Counted from the stretch's first letter, positions 1 through 12,559 are shown. The stretch is DNA of 64,000 nucleotides from Cristatella mucedo (GCA_009760855.2 WPIO01000027.1:1552501-1616500), one strand, 5' to 3'. Program-made: numbers and translations. Notes: generated from the sequence alone by a model not told the origin.

Positions 1-317
1 GCTACAGCCCAGTGCAAGGGCACACGCTGCGGTCCGCAAGGAAGCCCAGTAGTTGGCATCTCCGCATGGCGGCGCTTCACATTGTGTGGGGGAGGGGAGT
101 GAGTGATACAGCATCACAGGCAACCCCAGAGGGACAGCCGGTCAGGCCAAAAAGCAAGAATTTCGAGCTGTTGCTGCCAGGTAAAGCATGCACGCCTGCA
201 TGCGCCCAGCGAGGGCAAATAAGCGGGCTGCTAAAGGTAAGCACGAGATTGACACCAGCACCCAGCTGCTGACGCCGTAGCCGAGTCTGAGGAGGAACTC
301 ATCACGCCCACACTCAC

Positions 318-561
318 CGAGCTGAGGATCTCCACCGCCGCTGCTGCTCGCCGCTGACGTCGAACGCGTCATGACAGGCAGGCTTGCTCGGGCTCGTGAG
401 CCCCGATTGAATGAGGCGCCAATGTCGGCATCTGATGTGCAGCCATCGTCTTCGCTCTCGGACACAAAGCCTCCGGCACCGTTTGCACGCAACCCATAAG
501 AGCCGTGGCTCGCAGCAGCAGCAGGCGTCACTCGACGAGGCAGCTCGGTGCTGGCTGGAGC
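318..561 (-). CDS. Serine- and alanine-rich coding exon, perhaps gene X
   Basis: Acceptor TCTTTTCCGAAG|GCT and a strong donor CAGCTCG|GTGAGTGTGG bound 81 codons plus one base. The text is low-complexity and polar: STELPRRVTPAAAASHGSYG, then an acidic FVSESEDDGCTSDAD and a Ser-rich end. It resembles a disordered phosphorylated linker. It has the same strand as gene X, but no phase check is possible because the next exon would lie outside the window. Confidence 0.45.
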
Positions 562-984
562 CTTCGGAAAAGACATGCCGGCAGAAGTAGGAGGACCGCC
601 GGGCGAGCAAGCTTGGCACTCTGTCTCACACCTCTCAGTGCTGCTCTGGCCAATCCAAGACTGGAAAGTGCCGGGGCATGGCATGGCATGGCATGCAAAG
701 GCCGAAATAAATCAGGCTAAGTGACAAAGCTGCAGCAGCAGCTGTACTGCTGTGAAAACATGCACCCTTCCCACCGAAACTAGACAGCATCAACTATTTT
801 GAGACACGGTGGGGGGGGGGGTGAGCAACAATAATAATGCCCCCAATGGAACCAAATCTCTTTTTAGGCACCTGTTGAGGAGCCCATTGGTTCGCGATAA
901 CATGCTGTCAGCACGCACGGCATACGAGGGATAATTTACGTGAACCGAGAACATGCTTGTAGACATGTGTGGATCTTTTGGCTT

Positions 985-1370
985 CTCTTAAAACGTCAAG
1001 TCAGGGGATATCGCGAAGCAAGTCACGAGTGAATTTCATTCACGCTCTGGGAGCATACAGACTGAAGGCGCAGTCTCCAAAGGCTCCGAGGTTGAGTTGA
1101 GGCAAAGATAAAGGACTTGAGCCATAAGAGTTCGTGGTGCGATGCATAGCCTGATTGGGAAGATTTCCGAGAGACTGTCTGGAGCAAGAAAACAAGCAAG
1201 AAAGAAAAAGATGCAAGAAAAAGATGGGACCTAAAAGCAAGTGACAAAATCTTGGGAGTCTGCTTGGTGGGGAACCATTGCTGGTCGGTGAGAACCGATG
1301 CAAAGTGACAGCAGCAACGTTTTCAACAGACAAGCCAAGGAGTCAAGTAGTGATTCCAACTGTAAGCCTC
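985..1370 (-). mobile_element. LINE-B 3' coding remnant
   Basis: Read on the - strand, this is a decayed version of the C-terminal region at 14125-14457, with the same order of blocks (LHR.SPTSNG, FCHLLLGP, FGD..FS). Frames are broken in several places. There is no (ATT)n tail on this copy. Confidence 0.55.
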
Positions 1371-1768
1371 TTATTGCACAGGCAGAAAGACGTGCCAAAA
1401 TAGCAGAAGCTTCACAGCAGATCTTTGACTAAATACCCTCTGGAGCAGGGGGGGGGGGCAAATTTCACCCCTTTGGAGCCTAAGTAGCGAAGCTGCCTAA
1501 AAGCAGCAGAATTAAAAGAAAAAGTACTATTTCTTAGTAATACATAGAGGCTCTCGGCATGGCAGCAGCAGTTCTACCCTTGGCATAAATTATGTCACTC
1601 ATTTGCCTGCTCCATTAGTTGACCATCTTTATAAACTCTCTCCTTCTGAACTGTTGGTGAACACAACGAGACCCGGCTTGCACGAGGAAAATACTTTAAT
1701 TACAACAGTTAGGGGGCACATGCACACGCCCACCAACGTGTACACACATGCACGCGTGCGTGTGCACG

Positions 1769-2062
<294 letters not shown>

Positions 2063-2423
2063 GATGCATTCGATTCGAAGTGAATGCAGCTATGTAGATA
2101 TGCAAGTAGATACATTAAAAACCTCAAACCCTTAGGTACATATCTCTGGTAAGTCACAATACATGACCAAGAGCAGTCAACCCTGATACCCAGCTCTTCA
2201 CATACACTGAGCTTGCTAATTTATGTGCCCAGGCGCATCGTCAGTTTTCTCTACAGAGTCTAATGCATATAACACTCGACAGACAATGGCACACATCAGA
2301 TACACCTATAAAGAAGTCAAACAATGAAGCTATTTGGACAGAAAAGTTTTTCAATTAAGAACTCCAGTCACATCGAGATCTACCGCAGAGCTGCTGGAAT
2401 TAGAGCAAAGGCTAGCCAAGCCA

Positions 2424-2459
2424 AGGTAGGACAGGGAGCAAATGCTCCCTGTCCTACCT
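2424..2459. repeat. Perfect 17-bp inverted repeat with 2-bp loop
   Basis: The arm AGGTAGGACAGGGAGCA at 2424-2440 is followed by AA and its exact reverse complement at 2443-2459. The arms are mixed sequence, not low-complexity. It could be a hairpin or the joined ends of a small foldback element. Confidence 0.85.
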
Positions 2460-2487
2460 ACAGAGGGCAGTCACTTGGGCCACTCTA

Positions 2488-2695
2488 TTCCTATGTCCCC
2501 CATATTAACCACGAACTTATGTCTTCGTTCCACTCACTGAGCAACTGCTTCATCCATGTCAAACAAACGCTATGATTTTGTGCTATAATTTTGTATTTCT
2601 TTTGGATCTAGCCCAGCCTACATGAACATCTTGAATGTCTTACCCCAACATAAGATGTTTGCAGGTCGAAAATCCTGGCTGGCTGCCAGTACTTC
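2488..2695 (+). repeat. Unclassified dispersed repeat U1, copy 1
   Basis: Similar over about 200 bp, with indels, to 16048-16262 in the same orientation. Shared blocks include ACGAA.TTATGTCTT, TCCACTC..TGAGCAAC, GATCTAGCC and the final AAAATCCTGGCT. There is no coding frame and no recognisable terminal structure. Confidence 0.6.
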
Positions 2696-2699
2696 ACTG

Positions 2700-3790
2700 T
2701 AAAGTGGTGTACCACTGCCGGGACGGGCGGGTCAACAAGCAGACTGCTCTGTGTAGCGAGATGTACCTCGGTCTCACCTGCTCCCCTCAGGTAATCGAGC
2801 GAAGTGATGCAGTGTCATGGTACTGCAAGGCTACCCAGCGCTGACACACTATTGCCACTTAGACCCATGGTAGCAAGCTAGTACTAGCCATTCAGGGCTG
2901 CAGAGACACAGCTGTATTCCTTCTGTGGATATGAACAATTCCCAAGCAACCGTGGCCGCGCTCCAGAGATTCATTGACTGCTGATCGCAAGAGGTACTTC
3001 TGTTCACATAACCACCCGAGAAGCTTGCAGAAGCACCTCGGTCTGTCAGGATGTTATAGCAACTGCTTTGCATGCATGCCGTGCCTAATTGAGTACCGGC
3101 ATCCATCAGTGAGCAGAGATGGGAGGGAGGAGCTCAATGAAATCAAAGGAGTTGCAGAAAGCAAGAAGGTGCAGCAGTGGGGGGGGGGAGGCTGCTCAAT
3201 GCGATCATAGGATTTGGTGGCACAAAACAAGTCACATTCGAGGAGCATTTTGAAGTGCTGTTGGCATGGCAGCCAGCCCCATGACGCCCAGTGGAGTGGC
3301 TACCAGGATGAGCACTGTCTCAGGATGAGCACGGCTAAATGGCAGGGCAGCAGCCCTCCGAACAAAACTATTGCAACTACAGGCATTTCTGCACAGACTG
3401 CAACTTTGCCACAGTCAGTTGAGCATCAACATGGGCGGGCTAATGCACAAGAACATTTCTCCACAAATCTACTGGATATGCCACACAGCCATGCAAGCAG
3501 ATAAATCGGGGGGGGGGGGGGATCGAATAGCCTGATAGCTGAGGAGGACAGTGCAGCTACATTCATCTTCACTTAAAGCTTGCTGCAAACCAATATCTGG
3601 TTAAATGTCCCTGTGAAGCCATCGGATTCCAAAGGTGCAATAGCCACTATGCTACATCGCCTCAGGCATGGCGACCAGTGCGCCAGAGTCCGTGAAACTG
3701 CCTGTGGAGCAGAACCCTAGCAGCCCTCACCAAGCAGGCCTGGCAAGGAAACAAAATAACAGATGCAGGACCTCGGCTATAAATAAAATA
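2700..3790. other. Stretch with no gene seen
   Basis: Only short shadow frames on either strand, plus G runs at about 3180 and 3509. It lies within the proposed gene X introns. No transposon ends were recognised. Confidence 0.5.
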
Positions 3791-3795
3791 ATAAA

Positions 3796-3967
3796 TACTA
3801 GCTGATTTAACAGCCTCTTTGGTATAGCGACAGAAGAGCCTTTATGGCTGTCACCACCGCTTTCAGCAGCAATAAAAAATCACCAATTGCATGATTCGAA
3901 CCTGCGACCTCGAGACCGAGGTCGTGAAAAGCAACCGTCTTACCTAGTGTGCCATCCCGGCTCACCA
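3796..3967 (-). mobile_element. SINE2, tRNA-derived
   Basis: On the - strand it begins with a pol III A-box-like TGGCACACTAGG and a B-box-like GGTTCGAATC. A body follows with GCTGAAAGCGGTGGTGACAG and an end reading GAGGCTGTTAAATCAGCTAG. The same order of blocks recurs at 5552, 31017, 33853, 53690 and 54222, so this is a family and not a tRNA gene. Confidence 0.7.
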
Positions 3968-4347
3968 TCTTGGAGTCAGCCACCAAGACACTGCAGCAAG
4001 CAGTGTGTGGGCTGGAAGTATCATAAGCTAGACAAGCCAGTCACAATGTGGGGTTTTGGTTCTGAAAGCAAACTGCATTGTGTGCAGTAGTGTTATTTGT
4101 CGACACTGTTCACAAACCGGTCATCGACGAACTCAGATCTATTTACACCTTTCAGAGTCCAAGAATCTTGATATCACTGCATGCAATAACGAGTTCAAGA
4201 GATCCAACAAGAGCAAGCATTGAACACATCGAAGGTGTAATCAGCAGTCATCAAATGAGATTGTATGCCAATGCTCAGTCTCTAAACTATAAAGTCACGA
4301 TGACAACAGTACAGATTGGGAGAGCAACTCATTGGCAAGTGAGATAG

Positions 4348-4593
4348 ATTAGAGATAAGCCTCCAAGTTGCTTAAACATATAGGGAACTCATTGCAAGTA
4401 CAATACAGTGCTTAATACAATACAATACAATAAAAATGCTTCCTCTCAGCCGCTCGACTGCCAAAGTGAGATTAGAGATAAGCCTCCAAGTTGCTTAAAC
4501 ATATATGGAACTCATTGCAAGTACAATACAGTGCTTAATACAATACAGTACAATAAAAATGCTTCCTCTCAGCCGCTCGACTGCCAAAGTGAG
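4348..4593 (+). repeat. 123-bp tandem duplication
   Basis: Two head-to-tail copies (4348-4470 and 4471-4593), nearly identical. Each runs from ATTAGAGATAAGCC to GCCAAAGTGAG and contains an internal TACAATACAATACAATAA run. Only a couple of differences are visible, so the duplication looks recent. Confidence 0.9.
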
Positions 4594-4989
4594 CTCTCGT
4601 AAGCTGAGTCACGGGAGCGAGCAGAGCGAAGCACGGTTTCACGTAATGCACGAGCTTGTCAGTAAATTAATTGTGACAGCAGTGTACTGTTCAGGTAGGC
4701 TGACTGACCAAAGACCGATTTGTGGCTGGCCATCCGAGCTTTCTTTCATCGGTTTGTCTGCTTTGTACCCCTAGTAGACTGGCCTACAGCTGAGCCAGAG
4801 AACTGGTCCACAAGTCAATCTTTCTTGGCTTATCGTGACTATCGCTATCATACTAGTTTTCAAAAACTAGTGCAAATAATGGTGGCTTATCTATCAAGCT
4901 GAAGATCGAAAAGACCCGAAAACCTACACTATACCTGCGGTAATGGCATGAGTTACGTGATAGCTTGTCATGCACTGCGACCGAGTTTC

Positions 4990-5553
4990 CCACACATCTG
5001 CCTCCCCCGTGCATCAGCTGTATGCCTCAGAGCAATCGATCGCAGGCTGACCATTGCCACAATGAGGCAGCTGCTGCTGCCACATTGTGGCAGAAACTCA
5101 TCGAGCTTCGAGACAGGCCTGACAGCTCGGTTAGCTGACACCACATCCTGGCAAATCATCATCAAATCAGACTTTGGGATCTCATCGGTTTCACGAAAAG
5201 CAGCCCCAGCCGATGAGGGGCAAAGCCCGCCACACAAGAAGAGAGCATCAAGCTGCAGCTGGCCGGCGAAACGCGGCTTCGCAATGCCCTACTTGCTGCT
5301 GGTGCTGCTGCTGACTGCTCGCATGGCGGCTGCTGCTCGTTGACATCGTGCTGCTTCCCGTGGAGCCTGCTGCAAAGCCGGCAGTCGTGTAGCGGCTGTA
5401 GCTGCTGTAGTCTCCTCGGCCAACTGCTGCAGCTCCAGCTGCTGTCGAGGTCCTTGAACTGCCTGCCGCCTGTTGAACAACAGCATCAGCCGGTGCAGGC
5501 CTCGAATTCAAGGTTACCAGTCGGCTCAAGGTCACCAGTGGCAGGGATACCAA
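4990..5553 (-). CDS. Possible coding patch of gene X, boundaries unclear
   Basis: Two overlapping - strand frames look coding. One (about 5248-5553) is rich in Ser, Ala, Gly and Gln, with a QQQHQQQ run, like a disordered linker. The other (about 4990-5265) reads AFRETDEIPKSDLMMICQDV and VSKLDEFLPQC. I could not find a matching donor and acceptor pair. The CAG-rich DNA also gives long frames by chance, so this is a suggestion only. Confidence 0.22.
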
Positions 5554-5712
5554 ATATTAGCTGATTTAACAACCTCATTAGTATAGTGGCAGACGAGCTT
5601 TAACGTCTATCGGCTTGCAGCTGGTAATACTATATGATTTCCCAATACAGAATTCGAACTCATGACTTCGGCCGTGAAGAGCTAGCACCTTACTGCCTGG
5701 GCTATCACAGCC
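5552..5712 (-). mobile_element. SINE2 copy
   Basis: Same family as 3796-3967. The - strand carries a B-box-like GAGTTCGAATTC, and the far end reads GAGGTTGTTAAATCAGCTA. More diverged in the middle than the first copy. Confidence 0.65.
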
Positions 5713-7500
5713 AAGGGCCTGTTCTGGCTGGGGGGGGGGGGCGACCATGCCGGGAGGCTAGCCCGAGAAACGAAGCAGCAGTCACATGGGCGGCAGACAG
5801 AAATCCTACCTCAGTCACCCAGCTGAGTCACGGCAGTGTGACTAGCTCTGGCACGCAGCTCTCCCTCAGCCGCACTACGCCGGCTAGTGGACGAACAGAT
5901 CAGCGATCCGCACCGGCTGCTGCTACTGCAGCTATCTCACTCCTCGCGATCTCTCACCTCGTGTAGTTTTACCCCTGCCACCTCTTTCCTTGCTACCCAT
6001 GCACTTAGCAGCAACAAAGGATTAATTCTGTGTGGAATAATACAAGCCCTTGTCGGCCGACCCAAAGGCCACGCCCTCTGGGCTTGTACAGGCCACTCGG
6101 CCTAAGCCTTGTGCCAACGACGGATTCAAAGGCTGTGAGCATTATGCCTGAGCATACAATAAGGGCCACCACAAAGGACAGCTCGCTGGGCTATACGCTG
6201 TGAGCACACAGGCCACAGCATCGGCAGCCACAGCAACAGCAGTCATACCGGGCTCTGAGCACTCCGAGCTCCAGCTGAGGCGCCTCGGTGAGAGCCATCG
6301 AGTGCAGCAGGCCGGGCTTTACATAAAGGCAGAAGTCGCTGTGGCTGGGTTAACTCCCTAACTACATCCCCACCGGCTTAGAGAACCAACTAGGCTGGCA
6401 ACCGAGAGCACCACCGCGATGGCTGTGCACTAGATAGTGTGCAGAACAATGGCCGGTGGCTGGCCGCTTGTTCCAGCCAGCTGAATCGCTAATGACAGCA
6501 ATTAGGCCGTCAGGCTGTGCACACCGGCCTGGCAGCAGGTTGCATCTCTTCGATCGGCAGCCAGCCAGACGGCCGGTAGCTTCGTGACAGCTATATGCAG
6601 TTCGATGAATGACATGCTTGGCTTGAGAGGCCCTCAGCTACTTGGCCCCCACCTGCATCGACTATTAGCATGCAAATACTTAACCTGCTCTGCTGCCAGC
6701 TGACAGAAGCCTGCTGACCGCAGCCTGCTGACAGGTCCTGGAGCGAAACATGTTTAATAAATGGGGAGCCGGAGGATTGGAATAAAGAATGCACAGGCCC
6801 TTGTTCGAGACAAAGTCACGGTAACCACACGCGAAGTGAGAGCTATTGCACACGAAGCTGGGTCCACGAAGAGCTATGTGTGCTGTTCAGCGCTGCGCTT
6901 TTCGTCGTGGGCACTGGCGTTTCAATGGTGAAAAATACGAAGATGGCAGTCTATTCTTTTGCCTCGTGCCGAACAGCCAAGCTACAGCCAAAGGCGAGTT
7001 TGCTAATTAGGCAGGAATCCTAGGAGGTCAGCTTGCCCAAAGAACACGAGGAGGGCTGCCGACTGGCCTGCGAAACCAAAGTGCACTGTGCAGGGTGCAG
7101 TGGGATTCTGAGCGCACCCTGGCACTGCGCACTGCGGATGTCCAGCATGTACCGGATGTACCAGCTGCTAAAGCAAGAGCACATTCCACTTAGCTTCGAG
7201 CGCCTAGCGCATTGGCTAAGCTTACCTGCTGCATTCTACCGTTACCGCCGGCTTCGGCTTCAGAATGGACTGTGCGGTTGGCAGCCCACTCAAGCCCTTC
7301 AACGGATGTGTCGACAGCGACAGCATTCAACATCCGAGCAGTCAACGTGGAAGCAGCAAGCAACGCACAAGCAACCTTTCTCTGCTGCGCTATCGCTCGG
7401 GTTAAGGGAAAAAGCGTACATGTAAAAAGAAAATTGAGTGATTGGCAGTGAGCAGCTCACTAGCAGGGGCAAACTGGTCACTAGCAATGCTGCCCAGCAC
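5713..7500. other. Stretch with no firm gene
   Basis: GC-richer than average, with CAG and GCTG clusters and a G run at 5731. Several frames stay open, but none has good splice sites or family resemblance. Probably intronic to gene X. Confidence 0.4.
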
Positions 7501-7615
7501 CTTCTGCTGGGTGGTCGGAGAGAGGTCATGGCAAGAGCTCGGTCCACTTCAGGTAAACGACCCCGGCTTCCTCTAGAAGCAAGTACAGAATCAAAATGCC
7601 CGAATATGTGGCATC
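7501..7615 (-). CDS. Gene X, possible internal exon
   Basis: The acceptor CCCTGTTCAG|GA starts in phase 1, matching the end of the 12255-12365 exon. The frame stays open through CHIFGHFDSVLASRGSRGRL and PEVDRALAMTSLRPPSRR to a weak donor, AAG|GTGCTG. Another frame over the same bases also looks codon-like, so this call is uncertain. Confidence 0.3.
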
Positions 7616-7899
7616 CTGAACAGGGATTGTTCGAGCATCAATGCAGAAAGCTGCAGTTCCATGACTTTCAGCACTAGTTTTCGAGCACCCCTCCTCAACC
7701 CTTCCTCCCAGTTTTTGGTTAAGGCAACTTGTTTGAGTTTCCTTTATCGTACGAGAATAGATAGAAGGGTTAACGATCAAAGCTGTAGTCAGCTGTGCGT
7801 GTTTCACTCGTCTCACAGCATCATCCTTTGCAGGGTCTCTATGTCTCTAGCTACTGATTCCAGAAACTGACACTAACATTTCAACAGAATACAAATAAT

Positions 7900-8490
7900 A
7901 TTAAGACATTTATATAGAACTATCAGAGAACTTAACCTCTTTCTAGGCACTTTACATATGCTGTAAAGGAAGAATGTCGTGATTTTTATAATAATGTAAT
8001 GAAATAATAATTTAATAAATTTAATAACGATTTAATTAAAAACACGTCGCTTGAAATGTTCCCTCAACCTTATAATTTGAGAAAGCTTGAGGCCATCCAG
8101 GTATGAGTGTCAGCAATACACGCAGCAAGTTGAAAGAATTTTGACATGCAGCAAGGTAGGAGAGGATCAAAGCACCGGTACAGTTGTGTGTAATCCGTAA
8201 AAAAACGTAATCGTAAATTCTATTTGGAGATTAGATAGGCTAGAGGGAGAGTATAAAGTATGCTAAGAAGTGACCTAAGCACAGATCCCTGGGGTACCCC
8301 ATACTTTACAGGTTCCTCAGATGACTGTTGCCAGTTGGCATCAATGCTCCGGAGTCTCCCACTGAGGTAGGACCTAAACCAGTGTGGTGCAATGCCAGTG
8401 ATGCCCAGATGGGGAAGAGAGTCACTCGAGAAGGACATGTAGTTATCAATAGTATACAATGTAGCTGAAAGGCCCAGCACACCCAAGCAA
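7900..8490 (-). mobile_element. LINE-B fragment with RT motif and 3' tail
   Basis: The - strand encodes reverse transcriptase text at 8220-8486: APHWFRSYLSGR and KYGVPQGSVL (motif B). The 3' tail block AAAGTGCCTAGAAAGAGGTT lies at about 7935-7965. It is a non-LTR fragment with an internal deletion between RT and tail. Confidence 0.75.
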
Positions 8491-9970
8491 AGAGACTCGA
8501 CCTAAGTCTGAACTCATGAGAAAGTCGTCAGTGTTGACTTTGTGGAGTGACTAGATATACAAACCGACTGGGACTTACGAGTAATAAACAACAATGTAAT
8601 GAACGATATAATTAAAACTTAGATACAGGTAAAATACTCATAACAGTAATACTGCATTAGTGCTAGTGGTGTGATGCAGAGAATGCAAAGCAACCGTTTT
8701 TCTAATTATTGCCGCTAGGAAGTTCGCTCATTTTAGGCTTTGCCCCTGCTTGCTTCTGCATATACACTTTCTGCTTGGCACTTGTCTTTCCTAGTCGACA
8801 GCTAAGAATTTAGTTTGGATTTGACGACATTCTCTTCGTGCAGGGCTGTAGTTTTTGTGGACGAGAGCCTGAGGACTACTTGGGCACAACGACCCTTGAA
8901 TGGCCCACCAGGATAATCACCGACTAGGCTGCATTCTAGAACAGTCTACCAGTTAGCAAAGCAAAAAAGCAGCCCGAACTTCACTGAAGATATAAGCTCG
9001 TGGGTAGCGCCAGCATGAGTGGCAAGCACACAGGTCGCAGGTCACAGGGGAGGATGGAGGCCAACAATAGATAGCAGCTGCAGCAACTGCATACGATATG
9101 CACCCTTCGGTTGCCCTTGCCCTTGGAGGGGGAGGCCAAATGAGTCAGACTAGCACAGCAGCAGCCGTAGCCAGCAAGTTCATTGTGTGTGCTGCAGCAC
9201 TGGCCGATTAGTAGCTTCCTTTGTCTGCTGCCACATTGTTTGTCGGATCCGTGCTGGTGCACATGGCTAGGCAGCCGTTTGAAAAGACAGCTTTAATTCC
9301 AGAAGCTCCCCCATTGGCGGGTCAGATTGCAATGCATGTGTCTCACTACCGCCAAAGCATTGGCTGATCGCTTTGGGCTAAAGAAAGGACAGACCAATTA
9401 AAGGAACCTGTGGCATATTTTTGCAAGTAAACAAGGGTGTTCTATTCGCGGTCGTCCTCATGCTGAGTAGCATCTGTTGGGCAGGTGACAATGGGCAACC
9501 GCTGGCCAAGTCACCCACACTGCAGGGCAGCTGCATATCATCTCCCCTCTAGGGTCTCTCAACATCCGAGTGACATGCTCTCGCAGCACTCACAAGTCCA
9601 CTCATTCTTGCCATGCCTCAGCCATGGCTATCTATCGGCTCATCCATAGCATTTCCCATGCCGAATTTCTTTTGCTTAAACTGGCTACGGTAGGCCATCT
9701 GAACTGGTCTCTTCATGCCTGAGTCGATGCCGAGAGGAGGATAACTCTATGGGCGATTGGAGCCAAGGCCGTGGCACCGTCGGTCATCACAACCTCGGCG
9801 ACAGTCCTACCCTGCCGTGCGCCTGGGGCAATACTACGTTTTGGCCTCAGCTACTCTATGTAGGGGTGGAAGGGTCTTGAAGTGATGCTGCAAGATTACT
9901 GCTCGAAGCATGGGAGTGAAGATAGCAATTCAAAAACAAACCGGCTGCACGAGAGTACGAAAGAGGACAG
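8491..9970. other. Stretch with no gene seen
   Basis: Mixed composition with no long coding frame, no recognisable transposon protein and no long microsatellite. Interpreted as intron or old repeat debris. Confidence 0.45.
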
Positions 9971-9973
9971 GTA

Positions 9974-11379
9974 GTGTAATGTATTGTATCTCCGCCTGTT
10001 AACCCAACAAAGCCACAAAGACTAAGTAGGTGTCACCCAAGAGAGTTTTTTATTGCACATTCAAAGCCGATGTGGCTTCCGGTACCCATTCGGTAGCCAA
10101 CAGACTTTGTCTTACGAAACGAAGAGAAAGAAAGTAGCATAGCTGAGTCAGGAGAGCAGTTGAAGTAGTGAGTAGCATGGAAGTAGCAGCACAGGACGGC
10201 TGGAAAAGAAGTGCCCAGTCGGCAGGAGAGAAGATGACGTTGCGTAAGAATTGAGGATGGAACAGCTAATTTATTGGCCACCTGAGGGCACGAGGAGGGT
10301 GAAACTGGTGCAGCAGTATAACTAAGTATGAAGGAGCCAGGCCGTGGTGGGCCTTGTGGGTCAGCGCAAGAACTTCATTCTGCATCAGTTGATCAACCGG
10401 TAGCCATCGAAGCTCCTTCAGCATTGGAAACACGGTCAAACCTCTGGGATTTGTAGACTAGCCTTGCAGCCATATTTATCACCAGCTGAAGTGGCCTAGT
10501 GGCTTTTATTCGGTAGCCCAGCTAAAGCAGAATTGCAATAATCTAGCCGAGACAGAATCAGGGAGCTAGTTAATTTTTTTGCAAGCCACTGGGGTAGACC
10601 GTTCCTAATGTTAGGGATCCGACGTGATGGCTGGATTTGGAGGTAGTCTCCTTAAAGAAACTTTCAAGATTTAGCCAGCTGTCAAATAGGACACTCAAAT
10701 TCGGAGCTCACGGTGAGTCACACAACAGCATCACCTATTAAAAGAGCAAAGTCTTCGACTCCAGCCACATGCTTGGGGTGTCCTTCAAGTAGCAGTGTCA
10801 TTTTATCGTCGTTAAGTTTAAGTAAATTAGCCGAATTTCATGATTAAATGTCTGCACGGCAAGCATTCAGTTTTTCAGTCGCTGCAGTAGATTCCGGCGG
10901 TTTCAACAATAAATATAGCTGAGTATCAACAGCATAAAAGTGATAGTCGATTCTATGAGAGGCACAGTAATTAATGGGGCCTGATAGCAACTGATTCAAA
11001 CGACGGCCCATCAAAAAAGCAGCAGGTCGAATAGCCAAACGATCCACAAACAACGACAGCAACCCTGCCACCCACCTTGTCCGACCGCATGGACTGAAAG
11101 AATGAAAACCCGGGTGGAGTGGTATTACAGCCACTAGAGAAGGGTCTGCGTCTCGGTCAGCAGAAATACAACCAGCTCCTTCTGGACAACCCAATCATGG
11201 ATAAGTAGTGCCTTGGTTTTCAGTGAGTGGACATTTAACAGGCAGAATTTAAGAGGCTGTCCCATGCCTGCGGGCGGTCGACTAGATTTAGTTGGGCTGT
11301 GTTTGGCATTTTCCGTCAGATTGCGACTGCTGGTCCATGTAGATGGTTGGGGGGGGGGGGCATGTAGCTGGCATTGCAA
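9974..11379 (-). mobile_element. LINE-A with endonuclease fused to RT by internal deletion
   Basis: Read on the - strand from 11255: an endonuclease N-terminus (FCLLNVHSL, LLTET), then in another frame DADPSLVAVIP and a PCGRTR block of the same domain. It jumps directly to RT motif C (DYHFYAVDTQLYL, where AVDT replaces the catalytic ADDT). After that come the C-terminal domain and the LINE-A 3' end with GGAGATACAATACATTAC. The whole fingers and palm region through motif B is missing. Several frameshifts and stops show it is dead. Confidence 0.85.
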
Positions 11380-12250
11380 ATGCCTCGCCTACAAATTTGG
11401 CAGGGAACCCTAGTAACGGCCAACTGTAAACTTCATGCTCATGCTGAGTGAGGCACGGCAAGTGAGCTACTACCACAACTAGTGCTAAATAACGTTCAAA
11501 AATTACATTTCATAGGTTTGATAGCCGAGCGGTTGATAGGGCTAACACAGGATGCAGTGGTATCGCACCGAATAAATCGGGAGGTACATATTTTGCAATT
11601 TCAATGTATACCAGTGCTGGTCAACAACGGATCGCTCAGGTGAGGGTCAACAGAGGCATACAACTAGTATGACAATCACTATGTGGCCAGAGTTTCTCAG
11701 TCTGTTGATGGCTTGTAGGTGAAGTCGGGTAAGAGCAGCAGCTTCCGTACCGGTGCAGCCGATTCAAGCTACAGCAGGCACTACAGCACAGTGGTGCTAA
11801 CGGTCATCTTCGAACTTCTGCATAGGATGCCCTGGATCAGCTACCTAACATTGTGAAAAATTCTGGCTTGCTTAGATATGAATACCACAGCCCAGCGGGT
11901 CAAAGCATTTGCGAAATAAGACCGTACTGTACGAAGGTTTTGCCCAACTGTGATGGCAGACCGGCATTCGGAGCCCTAACCCTAACCAGAGACAGCAAGG
12001 GTAAAAAAAGCCACGATAGGTGTAAGCCAGTCTTGCTGATATGCCTACTTTCAGAGTGCATGTGACTCTAGTCAGCCGACACTTGCATTTCAAATTAAAA
12101 ACAAGGCCGGGCACAGTGACAGGCAAGCCAGCACCCATGCAACCATCGAGATACTCTAGTGGAAAGCTGGGTAGCTGAAAATCCAGACACGAGAGCAACC
12201 ACGAGTCATGGACCAGCTGCCGAGCAGAGACCATCTGCTGCCGTACTTCT
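11380..12250. other. Stretch with no firm gene
   Basis: A - strand frame continues from the 12255-12365 exon to 11872 but has no family resemblance after the donor. A tRNA-like TAGCCGAGCGGTTGATAGGG at about 11522 looks like a SINE head with no body. Confidence 0.4.
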
Positions 12251-12254
12251 TTAC

Positions 12255-12365
12255 CAACAGAGTTTGCCGAGGCCAGCCTCAAAATAGACTCCAGTGCTCT
12301 TGGTACCAGACCCATCACCAGGATGGCATTGTTCCAATTCTGTGCGATTTGTTGAACCTCGGTCA
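12255..12365 (-). CDS. Gene X, likely internal exon
   Basis: On the - strand, acceptor GCATATCTACAG|TG and donor CTGTTG|GTAAAG bound 37 codons reading TEVQQIAQNWNNAILVMGLV then PRALESILRLASANSV, phase 1 to 1. The amphipathic helical text resembles armadillo/HEAT-type scaffolds, but I cannot name a family. It lies about 0.9 kb past exon 4. One exon of phase 0 to 1 must be missing between them if both belong to gene X. Confidence 0.5.
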
Positions 12366-12559
12366 CTGTAGATATGCAAGCCAAGTGTAGAGTGCTTAAA
12401 CAATGAGCACCTTAGTGGGGGAAGATCAGAAGGCCAAAAGATCGAATAGGGTCTGGATCACAAGGATTGCCTTTCTTAGTAGGCTATGACTCAACAGGAT
12501 GACTCAGTGGTGACTCAAGCCGGCTGGCACTAGTGGGAAAGTAGATGTGCCATACTATC

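Noticed and set aside
7033-7425. 130-codon + strand frame
   Set aside because: No family resemblance and no splice support; it lies in a GC-richer stretch where long frames arise by chance.
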